64,000 bases of DNA. It comes from Neodiprion pinetum (Eukaryota; Arthropoda; Insecta; Hymenoptera; Diprionidae). Location: contig NW_027184483.1 in assembly GCF_021155775.2 (NCBI RefSeq), positions 1 to 64,000 on the forward strand, read 5' to 3'. This document shows, in pieces, positions 28,272-36,186 of the stretch. The position numbers were made by a program, and so were the translations under genes. The notes beneath the pieces were generated by a model. That model was not told where the DNA came from and did not search any database. It saw nothing but the letters and a program-made list of their open reading frames with translations. The first letter of the stretch is position 1. Each line of letters begins with the position of its first letter.

Positions 28272-28279
28272 AGGTAAGA
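28269..28279 (+). promoter_or_regulatory. Strong splice donor after the LTR ORF
   Basis: TAAAG|GTAAGA: the stop codon TAA (28269-28271) is followed by AG and GTAAGA (GT at 28274). This matches the metazoan donor consensus closely. It could feed a spliced subgenomic RNA joining the leader to an acceptor before ORF142/env (candidate at 35675). Confidence 0.5.
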
Positions 28280-28349
28280 CGCTCATTTACGTTACCCCAT
28301 ATCATCCTAAACGACGAATATAATCCATAGCGGGGGCCCGGGTCCCTCA

Positions 28350-28355
28350 AATAAA
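28350..28355 (+). terminator. LTR polyadenylation signal AATAAA
   Basis: AATAAA followed within about 60 bp by a T-run and TTGTTG (28407-28420). In the 3' LTR the same signal is at 40448-40453, where it would terminate element transcripts. On the minus-strand copy at 46404-48673 it is at 46492-46497. Confidence 0.6.
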
Positions 28356-28457
28356 ACAGGGCTCCGTTATTGCAGTGTCGCTCCGCGTGCGTCAACGTTA
28401 AGAATTGTTTTTTTTTGTTGACTAGTGCGTCTGGGACGTCACAGGCAATAAAATTTC

Positions 28458-28478
28458 TGGTGGCAGCGGTGGGATTCG
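28458..28478 (+). other. Primer-binding site complementary to tRNA-Leu
   Basis: TGGTGGCAGCGGTGGGAT plus three further bases is the reverse complement of a 3' end of the form TCCCACCGCTGCCACCA, the acceptor/T-arm end of an animal tRNA-Leu with added CCA. About 21 bases match. It starts 14 nt after the LTR end, further than the usual 0-8 nt. Confidence 0.8.
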
Positions 28479-28775
28479 TTTAAAAATTGATTTTGTTAAA
28501 ATCCGAATTCAACTAAAAATAATCGGTGCGAGTTATTAAAGACGAGATCCGCGAAAGTAGCAAAGACAGTGAACCGAACTTCGCAACACACGCGTAACGG
28601 GAGTAGCAAGAAAACTCACCTCAGCCGCAAAGAACGCGATCGGGACGAACGCACAAACTACGGACGGAATCGTGAAATAACGCTCGACAAATACAATAAA
28701 AGCGAATCACACGGGGACTCCACACGCTTGAGATTATTTCTATAAATAGGATAAAGATTCACACGCGAAACCAAT
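28479..28775 (+). other. Untranslated leader between PBS and gag
   Basis: About 300 bp without a gene, A-rich and purine-rich, presumably including packaging and dimerisation signals. It contains TATAAATA at 28741-28748, 28 bp before the gag ATG. This position would not make a useful promoter for gag and is probably chance. Confidence 0.5.
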
Positions 28776-31151
28776 ATGCCTATCGAAACTAGAACAGGTA
28801 GCAAAAAGGAAAGCGGCGCATCAGTAGATGATAGCTTACAACTTAAATATACGGAGACCGATATAGAATTCATAAAACAGGAGGTTTCCAATAAGGAAAA
28901 GAGGCTCCAAAAAGAAAAAGAAGCGTTAGAGGAACGTCAAGCAGAAATAGATAAGAAGTCAAAACATCTTAGCGAACAATTCAGACAACAAGAAGCTGAA
29001 TTAGAGAAAAAACAGCGCGCGATTGAATCGAGTAAAGACGCGGGGTTATCCGAAGAAGTTCAAAAGAAACTTGCCAGGCTCGCCGAGCTCGAGGCGAAAG
29101 AAATCGCGAACGCAAATACAAAAACGCAGCGGCACAACCCGACCGAGGGCCCCGCGCAAGACGTACCACATCCTACACAGCCAACAAAAGGCATAGTAGA
29201 AGAAATCAAATATCCTACGCAGTTCAAAACGAGCAAGGTAGACGATTCTAAAAATCCTGCACAGCTCTCCGCGAGCGTGACAGACGTTAAAATTAGGGAC
29301 ACTAACGAAGCGACGGGCCGTTCGAAAATGGATGAACCGCGGTTAGGTCCTGTAGAGGACACACAGCTGTCCGAACTTCTCCGTAAGAAGGCAGAAATAG
29401 ATCGGGAAGTACAACTTCTCGTAGCGCAAAATTCACGCGGCACAGATAGGGCAGTTACCCAAAGCATAGAATTAGCCACAGACGCTACATTTAAGGAACC
29501 CGGTCCAGTGTGTACGCGGAGTAAGGATGAATTAAGGTTAGAAGCAGAAATTCTGCACTTCAAAAAGAAGGCAGAAAGAAAGAAAGGCGACTTAAGAAAA
29601 TCCGTGGCGCCTCAAAAACCTAACCCTGTGGACAGTTACCGCCCTGATCCACTCAGCAGAGGAGCGATTGGTAGAAACGCCCTCAATTCAGAAAATGATC
29701 ACATTTCAATAAAGTCAGTGGTTTCCGTCCCAACTGACGATGAAGATTTGAATTTAGAAGCAGAAGCGTTAGCTAGAGAAGCGTTGATCAGACGCATTCA
29801 AAAAGAGAACCGCGAGAAACTCAAAAATCTACGCGGAGGAATAGCAGGTCCGGACCTGGGACCTCAAGAATTAGGTGAGCCAGGCGTGCCGGAAGAATTA
29901 GTCCTCGATAAGGACTTAGAAATACGATTACGCGAGCAAGAGATTTGGGAGCGCGAATTAGAATTGCAGGAGCAAGAACTCGCGTACCAGGCCGCGTTAG
30001 CAGATCCGTACCGGGAGAGAAGGAGGAAATTAGCTGAGCGCGAGGAACAGTTAAAGAAAAGGGAGCAGGCCCTGAAGGATAAGATCTCGGGAATCACCCG
30101 CCCCCAAGTTACTCAAGTCGTTAACGCCGAGCAGGCACCCGTTCCTCCTACTCTGCCGTTAGCGGAGCAATCCATATCGGTTAAAGACGCGTTAGCGGTA
30201 GTCCCAAAATTTGACGGGAAAAACATCACCGTAATGCAGTTTAATCGGGCGTGCAAGAGGGCACTCGAGATGGTAACACCCAGCTTGGAGGGGTACCTCA
30301 CGCGCCTCATCAGAAGCAAGCTCGCCGATCGAGCATACGCAGTAATCGAAGACGAGAGTTTTGCAACCCTGCAAGGACTCTTGGACAAACTCACGGAAGT
30401 GTTCGCGCCCATTAGATCCGCGAATCATTACCGTGGAGAGCTTGGTCAGCTGTATAAATACGCTGATGAACACGTGCTAGATTACATAGGGAGAACCCGC
30501 GACATAAAAACGGGATTAATAGAAGCGGAACGAAGAAAGAACCGCGAGCTAACCAATGCAGAGATAATCAGGTTAGATGAGGAAGTCTGCGAGGCATTTG
30601 TCGGCGGACTACCGAGCGACTGCCGGAATGCAGTATTGATCAAAGGTTACTCCAACCTGAAGACAGCCTACGAAAGGGCTATAGATGCCAGCAAGGCATT
30701 AGAATTAGATAGAGATCGGGCTAGGAGCCGCGGCGCGAGCAGGGCCGAGAGTAATAACGCAGAGCCGTGTAAACATTGCGGCCGTAGTAATCACCTAACC
30801 GATCAGTGCCGAGCGACTAGGAGACCCGCGGTAAGCAGACCCGTGGAAAATAGAGAATCGTGTACGCTGTGCGGGCGGTCGACCCACAGCACAGCAAATT
30901 GTTACAAAAACAAACCGCCGTCGAGCCAACAGTCGACAGCGCGAAATACCAACGTAGTCGAATGTAGCTACTGCAAGAGCATAGGACATTCATACAACGA
31001 ATGCCGTAAACGTAGATACCATGAAACAATTAGCCGAAACAACTCGGGAAACGGAGCAGGGCCCTCGGGGAACACTGGCAGCCCCCGAGTAACAAGGGCC
31101 AATGCCATAGAGACAGAGGAGGTGGAAACAGGTCCATCTGCCTCTACTTAA
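28776..31151 (+). CDS. gag: Gag polyprotein (copy 1), 791 aa
   Basis: Structural protein of the particle. Residues about 28-112 form a charged Glu/Lys/Gln-rich predicted coiled coil. A second coiled-coil region is at about 325-440. Residues about 468-640 resemble the retrotransposon Gag (capsid) domain. Three CCHC zinc knuckles follow: CKHCGRSNHLTDQC (665-678), CTLCGRSTHSTANC (696-709) and CSYCKSIGHSYNEC (730-743), the nucleocapsid RNA-binding part. The long N-terminal coiled coil makes it larger than typical Ty3 or errantiviral Gag (about 300-450 aa). The stop lies downstream of a GGGAAAC slippery site at codons 758-759, so about 32 terminal residues are replaced in Gag-Pol. It differs from the other full copy at residues 384, 415, 448 and 452 only. 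Confidence 0.93.
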   Translation: MPIETRTGSKKESGASVDDSLQLKYTETDIEFIKQEVSNKEKRLQKEKEALEERQAEIDKKSKHLSEQFRQQEAELEKKQRAIESSKDAGLSEEVQKKLARLAELEAKEIANANTKTQRHNPTEGPAQDVPHPTQPTKGIVEEIKYPTQFKTSKVDDSKNPAQLSASVTDVKIRDTNEATGRSKMDEPRLGPVEDTQLSELLRKKAEIDREVQLLVAQNSRGTDRAVTQSIELATDATFKEPGPVCTRSKDELRLEAEILHFKKKAERKKGDLRKSVAPQKPNPVDSYRPDPLSRGAIGRNALNSENDHISIKSVVSVPTDDEDLNLEAEALAREALIRRIQKENREKLKNLRGGIAGPDLGPQELGEPGVPEELVLDKDLEIRLREQEIWERELELQEQELAYQAALADPYRERRRKLAEREEQLKKREQALKDKISGITRPQVTQVVNAEQAPVPPTLPLAEQSISVKDALAVVPKFDGKNITVMQFNRACKRALEMVTPSLEGYLTRLIRSKLADRAYAVIEDESFATLQGLLDKLTEVFAPIRSANHYRGELGQLYKYADEHVLDYIGRTRDIKTGLIEAERRKNRELTNAEIIRLDEEVCEAFVGGLPSDCRNAVLIKGYSNLKTAYERAIDASKALELDRDRARSRGASRAESNNAEPCKHCGRSNHLTDQCRATRRPAVSRPVENRESCTLCGRSTHSTANCYKNKPPSSQQSTARNTNVVECSYCKSIGHSYNECRKRRYHETISRNNSGNGAGPSGNTGSPRVTRANAIETEEVETGPSAST
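31046..31100 (+). promoter_or_regulatory. Predicted -1 ribosomal frameshift signal between gag and pol
   Basis: G GGA AAC (31046-31052) is a canonical X XXY YYZ heptamer in the gag reading phase. It lies within the 118-nt gag/pol overlap (the pol frame is open from 31034, after a TAG at 31031). Seven nt later begins a stem: CTCGGGG (31064-31070) pairs with CCCCGAG (31083-31089) around a 12-nt loop, and GGCC (31060-31063) can pair with GGCC (31097-31100) outside it. GGGAAAC is known from retroviral gag-pro frameshifting. The copy at 60738-60792 is conserved. Confidence 0.7.
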
Positions 31152-31210
31152 AAGGAAAAATACCTACAGTAAACTTAGATTCCAAAGATACGAAAACCGC
31201 AATAGACTTC

Positions 31211-34200
31211 ATGATAGATACGGGAGCGGAGGCCAATATCGTAAAGGCCTCTAATGTAAAGGACTTTCGTAAAGTGAACCCCAAGAGGCGTATCACTATT
31301 ATAGGAATAGGAGACGTACCACACTATAGTTTAGGAGCAACGGAATTGGAAATGTTTGGTTTCAAAACGGATTTTCACGTAGTTGAGAATACCTTTCCCA
31401 TCAAAAGTGACGGTATCCTAGGGTCAGCTTTCCTTACCCAGTTCGAAGCCAATGTTAACTACGCGGACCAATGCCTCGAAGTACTGAACAAAGCCGTTTA
31501 TTTTAATGATAGAGAAACCGTCCTCGTGCCCAAGCGTACGAACATAGCCTTCCCTATTAAAATTAGTGAAGATAGTATCAAAGAAGGATATGTACCCCTT
31601 CTTGACAGTTGCAAGGGAGTCTATATAGGGAACGCTATTGTTAAGGATGACGGAGGTAGGGCAACGATCCGCGCGGTAAACACCACGGAGGAGGACAAAC
31701 TTATACCAGTCCCCACCGTAGAACTGTTGGATACGAGCGAAGCAATACCGTTAGGGGAGACCGAACACATTACCATAAACAAATGTTCGATAACAGACGT
31801 TACTGACTCCTACGAGAAACTCTCTAGACGCTCCGAAACTATTACGAAATTATTGAGATTAGATCATCTTAACGATGAGGAAAAAGACAGTGTAGCCAGG
31901 ATAGTTCGAGAAAACGCAGATGTCTTTCATCTGCCGGACGACAAGCTCCGATGCACAGGTGTCATGAAACATAAAATAGCTACCACCGATGACCTACCGG
32001 TGCACACTAAGCAATACAGATTTCCGCCCGTCCACAAGGACGAAATAGCTAGGCAGGTGACCGAAATGGAACAGAATGGCGTAATCAAGCCATCGGTATC
32101 GCCTTACAGTTCGCCACTTTGGATCGTACCGAAAAAGGCCGATTCGAAGGGAAATAAGAGATGGAGGATCGTGATAGATTATCGTAAATTGAACGAAAAA
32201 ACGATAGGTGACGCATATCCGTTGCCCAACATCACCGAAATCCTTGACCAGTTAGGGAATGCCCGGTATTTTTCGGTATTCGATTTAGCATCGGGCTTTC
32301 ATCAAATACAAATGGACGAGAAGGACGCTCCCAAAACCGCCTTCTCGACACCGCACGGGCATTATGAATTCACGCGTATGCCATTCGGGCTGAAGAATGC
32401 GCCAGCTACTTTCCAGAGACTAATGGACCAAGTGTTGTTAGGATCGCAGGGCATAGAGCTGTTCGTATACCTGGATGACATAGTAATATACGCGTCTACT
32501 TTAGAAGAACACGAGCGAAAAGTCACGCGATTAATGAGTAGATTGCGGAAGGCAAACCTAGCCTTACAACCAGACAAGTGTGAATTTCTCAGACACGAGG
32601 TTACTTACTTAGGACACGTGATCAGCGACGTAGGTGTGGAACCGGACCCAAAGAAAATCGAGTCCGTGAAAAAATTTCCAGTTCCCAAAAATGCTAAGAA
32701 CATCAAGCAATTTTTAGGGCTAGCAGGTTATTACAGACGGTTCATACCGGGTTTTTCTAAGATCGCGAAACCGCTCACTAACCTTCTCAAAAAAGGGGAA
32801 AGCTTCGAATGGAAAGAACAACACCAATCAGCTTTTGAGTTTTTACGCGACAGGTTATGCGAGAAACCGATCCTGCAGTACCCAGATTTCGAGCGACCTT
32901 TCCTGGTCACAACGGACGCGTCCGGTTATGCAATCGGGGGTGTCCTGAGTCAGGGAGAAATTGGGAAAGATTTACCTATATCGTACGTATCACGGGTGTT
33001 AACATCAGCCGAAAAAAATTACTCTACGTTCGAGAAGGAACTTTTAGCAGTAGTTTGGTGCGTGAATTACTTTAGACCGTACCTCTACGGCAGAGAATTT
33101 ACCGTAATATCTGACCAAAAAGCCTTGTCATGGTTTCATAAAAATAAAAGCCCATGTGCACGACTCATTAGGTGGAAGACCCTCCTAGCTGAGTTTCAGT
33201 GCACAATAAAATATAAGGAGGGGCGTGCGAATACGAACGCCGACGCCCTCTCCAGAAATCCGGTCGACGATACGGATCCAGCCCCGTTGGACCCCGAACT
33301 CGCGATCATACAGACACTAGAGTTAGATACGACAGACGAGACCGACACCACAAACGAAGACATTTTCGAGCTACCTCCGGTCACGACCGAAATGACAGGA
33401 GACCTATTTACAGTAGATGAAAATTTCTCGCTGGTGCATTGCGTAGCTGAGGACCTGCATATGGGAGCCGGCATCGCAGTGCAATTCCGGGAGAAATTTG
33501 GTAGACTTGACGAACTGAAACAACAGAACGCCAAGGTAGGTGAAGTGGCTCAGCTTCAGGTGGGCAGGCGGTTCGTTTATTATCTAATAACAAAAAAACG
33601 TAGCAACGATAAGCCTACGTTGAAAAATCTAGAAAAAGCCCTGATTCAACTCAGGCGCACGTGCAAAAGAAATGCAGACTATCGTCTCGCGATGCCCAGG
33701 ATAGGTTGTGGTCTTGACAAACTGTCCTGGAAGACCGTAATAAAACTAATCAACAAGGTGTTCAAACAACCTTTCAAGATACATATATACGCTTTGCCTC
33801 CACCCAACGTTGAGACCACTGAGCCAACCTCGACAGACAATCGGGAAAGTTCACCTCTGGGACAGTTCGGAAACGAGCCGCCCCAATATCAAAGCACGGG
33901 TTTAGACCCTATAGTCGAAACGATGGAGCAGGAGAAAGGGGGGGACACCAGTAGAATTTCCCTTCCGGAAGCGTCGACGAGTTTAGATCACAGGGACAAA
34001 GCCTTTGACGTAATAGGCCAGGACACCCCTGTAGAAAATCAAGCAACCGATGCTGATGAAGACTCAGATTCAGGTTCCGAGCACGGTAACGAGCATGAAT
34101 GCGTCGACAGCGACGTAAGCGACTCCGACGAAATCATAGAACCAGGTTCGCAGCCCTACGAGCTCGCTGCAGACCCCGAATTAAAGATCACTAGGAGTAA

Positions 34201-35644
34201 GGAGAACTTATCAATTCATAAAGGGAACATGGTCTGTTTCGTCTCGCAGCAGGGTGAACCTATAGACCGCGGAGCGCACGATCTATTCAGTAAATTCAAG
34301 ATACCAAAATTAGAGGACTTAGCACTAGGAAGAGCTAGGCTAATGCAAAAGGACAATAGAAACATTATATGTTTGCCAATCAAAGAATCAACAAAAAGAC
34401 ACCTCGACAGAGAAATATTTAAAGAAGCTCTGGCATCTCTGTTAGACGTAATTATGGAAATAGAGTTAGCAGAAATAGCACTAGCCAGAACAGCATTCAT
34501 AGATAATATTTCGTGGAAGGAAATTTTAAATAGGATAAAAATCGCACTCAGCGATTGTCCTTGCACGCTGACTATTTACGAAGACTTGATTCAAACTCCG
34601 GCGGAGGAGCTTAGGGCCGGAATTATTCAAGAAAATCATGAATCTGCGCTAGGGGGTCACAAGGGGGTGACCAAAACTTACCGTAGAATTAGACAAAAGT
34701 ACGCATGGCCGAATATGAAACGCCAGGTACAAGATTATATAGGCAGGTGTTGGCAGTGCGCCACTAGGAAGCTCACGCGAGTAAAGCATAAGCAACCAAT
34801 GGTAATAACAGATACTCCTGACGCCGCCTTTGAAAAAATCTCCATGGACGTTGTGGGCCCTCTGCCCATTACAGAACGAGGAAATAGTCATATTTTAACA
34901 ATCCAAGACCTCCTCACCAAATACTCGCTAGCAATCCCGTTGAAAGAAACCGACTCGGTGGCAATCGCTGATGGCTTGGTAAAAAACTTCATTTGTATTT
35001 ACGGCGCACCCCGTCATATCCTCACGGATCAGGGCGCCAATTTAACTAGCTCACTGATGAAGGCGATCACAAAGCGATTTAGAATAACACAAAACAGGAC
35101 CACAGCTTTCCACCCGCAGTCAAATGGCTCGATTGAAAGGTCACACCACGTTCTAATAGAATATTTGAAGCAGTTCGTTACGGACAAGAACGACTGGGAC
35201 GAGTGGCTAGAGTTAGCAATGTTTTCATATAATACCAGTACTCATGAAAGCACAAGGTTTTCACCGTACGAATTAGTGTTCGGCCGAGAGGCAAGAGTGC
35301 CCTCGAGCTACGCAGCAATAGAAACCATATCAGATAGGACGTACGAAGGCTACTTGTTAGATTTATGTAAAAATCTCCATGAAATACAGACTCTCGCAGC
35401 AGAGAATTTAACTCAAGCAAAACACAAGTATAAACGTTACTATGATAATAAAATCAAATTGCTACAATTAAAACCAGGAGATCTGGTGTTCCTCCTAAAG
35501 GAGCCCAGAAAGAACAAATTCGCTGACCATTATACTGGTCCGCACGAAGTAATAGAAGTTCTTCCCAGTAATAATGTAAAAATTCTTGTTGAAAATAGAA
35601 CTAGGGTGGTCCACCTGGACAAACTGAAAAAGGCAAAGGCATAA
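31211..35644 (+). CDS. pol: Pol polyprotein with macrodomain insertion (copy 1), 1,477 aa from first Met
   Basis: Reached from gag by -1 frameshift, so the Met at 31211 is not the real start; about 53 further in-frame residues precede it after the slip site. Aspartic protease: DTGA at 3-6. Reverse transcriptase about 268-470: MPFGLKNAPATFQ (390-402) and YLDD (420-423). RNase H about 560-685: D569, E608/E610, D635 and D678 in NADALSRNP. Macrodomain about 731-863. Acidic linker about 865-990. Second macro-like domain about 1004-1124. Integrase: zinc finger H1143, H1150, C1180, C1183; catalytic D1213, D1273 and E1309 (35 residues after D1273); GPHEV near 1443 as a GPY/F-like module. All key residues are present. 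The protein is identical at every residue to the copy at 56194-60627. Confidence 0.95.
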   Translation: MIDTGAEANIVKASNVKDFRKVNPKRRITIIGIGDVPHYSLGATELEMFGFKTDFHVVENTFPIKSDGILGSAFLTQFEANVNYADQCLEVLNKAVYFNDRETVLVPKRTNIAFPIKISEDSIKEGYVPLLDSCKGVYIGNAIVKDDGGRATIRAVNTTEEDKLIPVPTVELLDTSEAIPLGETEHITINKCSITDVTDSYEKLSRRSETITKLLRLDHLNDEEKDSVARIVRENADVFHLPDDKLRCTGVMKHKIATTDDLPVHTKQYRFPPVHKDEIARQVTEMEQNGVIKPSVSPYSSPLWIVPKKADSKGNKRWRIVIDYRKLNEKTIGDAYPLPNITEILDQLGNARYFSVFDLASGFHQIQMDEKDAPKTAFSTPHGHYEFTRMPFGLKNAPATFQRLMDQVLLGSQGIELFVYLDDIVIYASTLEEHERKVTRLMSRLRKANLALQPDKCEFLRHEVTYLGHVISDVGVEPDPKKIESVKKFPVPKNAKNIKQFLGLAGYYRRFIPGFSKIAKPLTNLLKKGESFEWKEQHQSAFEFLRDRLCEKPILQYPDFERPFLVTTDASGYAIGGVLSQGEIGKDLPISYVSRVLTSAEKNYSTFEKELLAVVWCVNYFRPYLYGREFTVISDQKALSWFHKNKSPCARLIRWKTLLAEFQCTIKYKEGRANTNADALSRNPVDDTDPAPLDPELAIIQTLELDTTDETDTTNEDIFELPPVTTEMTGDLFTVDENFSLVHCVAEDLHMGAGIAVQFREKFGRLDELKQQNAKVGEVAQLQVGRRFVYYLITKKRSNDKPTLKNLEKALIQLRRTCKRNADYRLAMPRIGCGLDKLSWKTVIKLINKVFKQPFKIHIYALPPPNVETTEPTSTDNRESSPLGQFGNEPPQYQSTGLDPIVETMEQEKGGDTSRISLPEASTSLDHRDKAFDVIGQDTPVENQATDADEDSDSGSEHGNEHECVDSDVSDSDEIIEPGSQPYELAADPELKITRSKENLSIHKGNMVCFVSQQGEPIDRGAHDLFSKFKIPKLEDLALGRARLMQKDNRNIICLPIKESTKRHLDREIFKEALASLLDVIMEIELAEIALARTAFIDNISWKEILNRIKIALSDCPCTLTIYEDLIQTPAEELRAGIIQENHESALGGHKGVTKTYRRIRQKYAWPNMKRQVQDYIGRCWQCATRKLTRVKHKQPMVITDTPDAAFEKISMDVVGPLPITERGNSHILTIQDLLTKYSLAIPLKETDSVAIADGLVKNFICIYGAPRHILTDQGANLTSSLMKAITKRFRITQNRTTAFHPQSNGSIERSHHVLIEYLKQFVTDKNDWDEWLELAMFSYNTSTHESTRFSPYELVFGREARVPSSYAAIETISDRTYEGYLLDLCKNLHEIQTLAAENLTQAKHKYKRYYDNKIKLLQLKPGDLVFLLKEPRKNKFADHYTGPHEVIEVLPSNNVKILVENRTRVVHLDKLKKAKA
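33401..33799 (+). other. TARG1/OARD1-like macrodomain within Pol (residues 731-863)
   Basis: The order FSLVHCVAEDLHMGAGIA, QFREKFG, YYLITKKR, KPTLKNLEKAL, MPRIGCGLDKLSW and IHIYAL reproduces the TARG1/OARD1 (ALC1-like) macrodomain almost block by block. Members of this family bind ADP-ribose and remove it from glutamate or aspartate on proteins. Human TARG1 uses a lysine (K84) and an aspartate (D125) 41 residues apart. Here K795 and D836 occupy these positions with the same spacing of 41. The glycine-rich loops MGAGIA and GCG are intact, so binding and possibly hydrolysis look plausible. It sits between RNase H and integrase and would be released or retained by the element protease. Confidence 0.88.
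34220..34582 (+). other. Second, degenerate macro-like domain within Pol (residues 1004-1124)
   Basis: By eye this aligns with the upstream macrodomain. GNMVCFVS matches the first strand. LFSKFK matches QFREKFG. ICLPIKES matches YYLITKKR. FKEALASLLDVI matches the long helix. IDNISWKEILNRIKIAL matches LDKLSWKTVIKLINKVF, and CTLTIYED matches the last strand. The glycine loops are lost (DRGAHDL for MGAGIA; TAF for GCG). K1058 and D1098 still correspond to K795 and D836, 40 residues apart. It may be an old duplicate or the ancestral pre-integrase domain of this element group. Confidence 0.6.
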
Positions 35645-35658
35645 TCGCACCTATCCTT

Positions 35659-35675
35659 TATTATTCTGTCCACAG
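35659..35675 (+). promoter_or_regulatory. Candidate splice acceptor before ORF142/env
   Basis: Pyrimidine-rich TTTATTATTCTGTCCACAG|G with AG at 35674-35675, just after the pol stop and 32 bp before the ORF142 start. It is suited to make a subgenomic RNA for ORF142 and env, as errantiviral env RNAs are spliced. The partner donor could be at 28273. This is prediction only. Confidence 0.45.
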
Positions 35676-35707
35676 GAATCACTAGAAAGTAAGAACACAA
35701 TAATATA

Positions 35708-36136
35708 ATGAAGCTCCCGGCTAATGAGGAAGACGATCATCTCGAAGTAGTTTTCATTGAAAAGCCGCAGACACTACCATACCCAGTCACAAACATTAAA
35801 ATCATAATGTACAAGGTTACAATAACACTATATTTTAAGGCCAATGAAGCTTTCAAGTCATTACTTAGGGAAATGATAAAAATAACAGATTTGGGTGAAG
35901 GCGACTACAGAACGTATTATAAAAGAATTCGCAGCCAAAGAGGCATAGTAGATCAAGTATTAGATGTGTTTTTCGCCCGCCCGGACGAAACCCACATATC
36001 AGTGCTATTTCACCCAGACCTGAACGAAGCGTACACATACGTAGGTAAAGGCATGGACGGCGAAGTGTCCAAGTACACCGTCTCCGGCCCAATTGTTAAC
36101 TATGTAGGCAGTCAGATGTTCAAAGACGCCGTATAA
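35708..36136 (+). CDS. ORF142, accessory protein between pol and env (copy 1)
   Basis: 142 residues, no family recognised. The first 20 residues are acidic (NEEDDHLEVVF). Residues 25-45 look like beta strands (NIKIIMYKVTITLYF). The remainder is mixed, with LREMIKITDLGEGDYRTYYK and a glycine-rich end (GKGMDGEVSK). There is no signal peptide, membrane segment or cysteine pair, so a soluble intracellular protein is likely. It starts 63 bp after the pol stop and ends 50 bp before env. All three copies in the window are residue-identical and open, supporting a functional gene. It might regulate transcription, assembly or host defence; nothing in the sequence decides this. Confidence 0.75.
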   Translation: MKLPANEEDDHLEVVFIEKPQTLPYPVTNIKIIMYKVTITLYFKANEAFKSLLREMIKITDLGEGDYRTYYKRIRSQRGIVDQVLDVFFARPDETHISVLFHPDLNEAYTYVGKGMDGEVSKYTVSGPIVNYVGSQMFKDAV

Positions 36137-36186
36137 TTTTGTACACTAAGCAGATTTAAGAGTAGACGTCAGAATTTATAGGTATT

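Larger units (their letters stand above)
26174..28443 (+). repeat. 5' LTR of copy 1 (2,270 bp)
   Basis: Bounded by the 10-bp terminal inverted repeat TGTGACGTCC/GGACGTCACA and identical in length to 38272-40541. It is unusually long. The first 1.7 kb (26174-27878) holds no convincing gene; it has two TGACGTCA palindromes (27171 and 27309), a 46-bp tandem duplication (27181-27272) and a 65-bp tandem duplication (27471-27600), all typical of a U3 control region. Then come an Inr-like TCAGT (27747-27751), a possible 115-bp intron (27764-27878), a 130-codon ORF (27879-28271), a strong splice donor (28273/28274) and AATAAA (28350-28355) followed by a T/GT-rich tract near 28407. No consensus TATA box was found upstream of 27747. 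Confidence 0.95.

Noticed and set aside
28741..28748. TATAAATA in the leader, 28 bp before the gag ATG
   Set aside because: A start 25-30 bp downstream would fall at the ATG itself and omit PBS and LTR, so it cannot serve the replication cycle. Probably chance in an A-rich leader.
32857..33075. 72-codon ORF inside pol in another frame, and numerous antisense frames in gag, pol and env
   Set aside because: Shadows of the long coding frames. They occur in both copies only because the DNA is identical.
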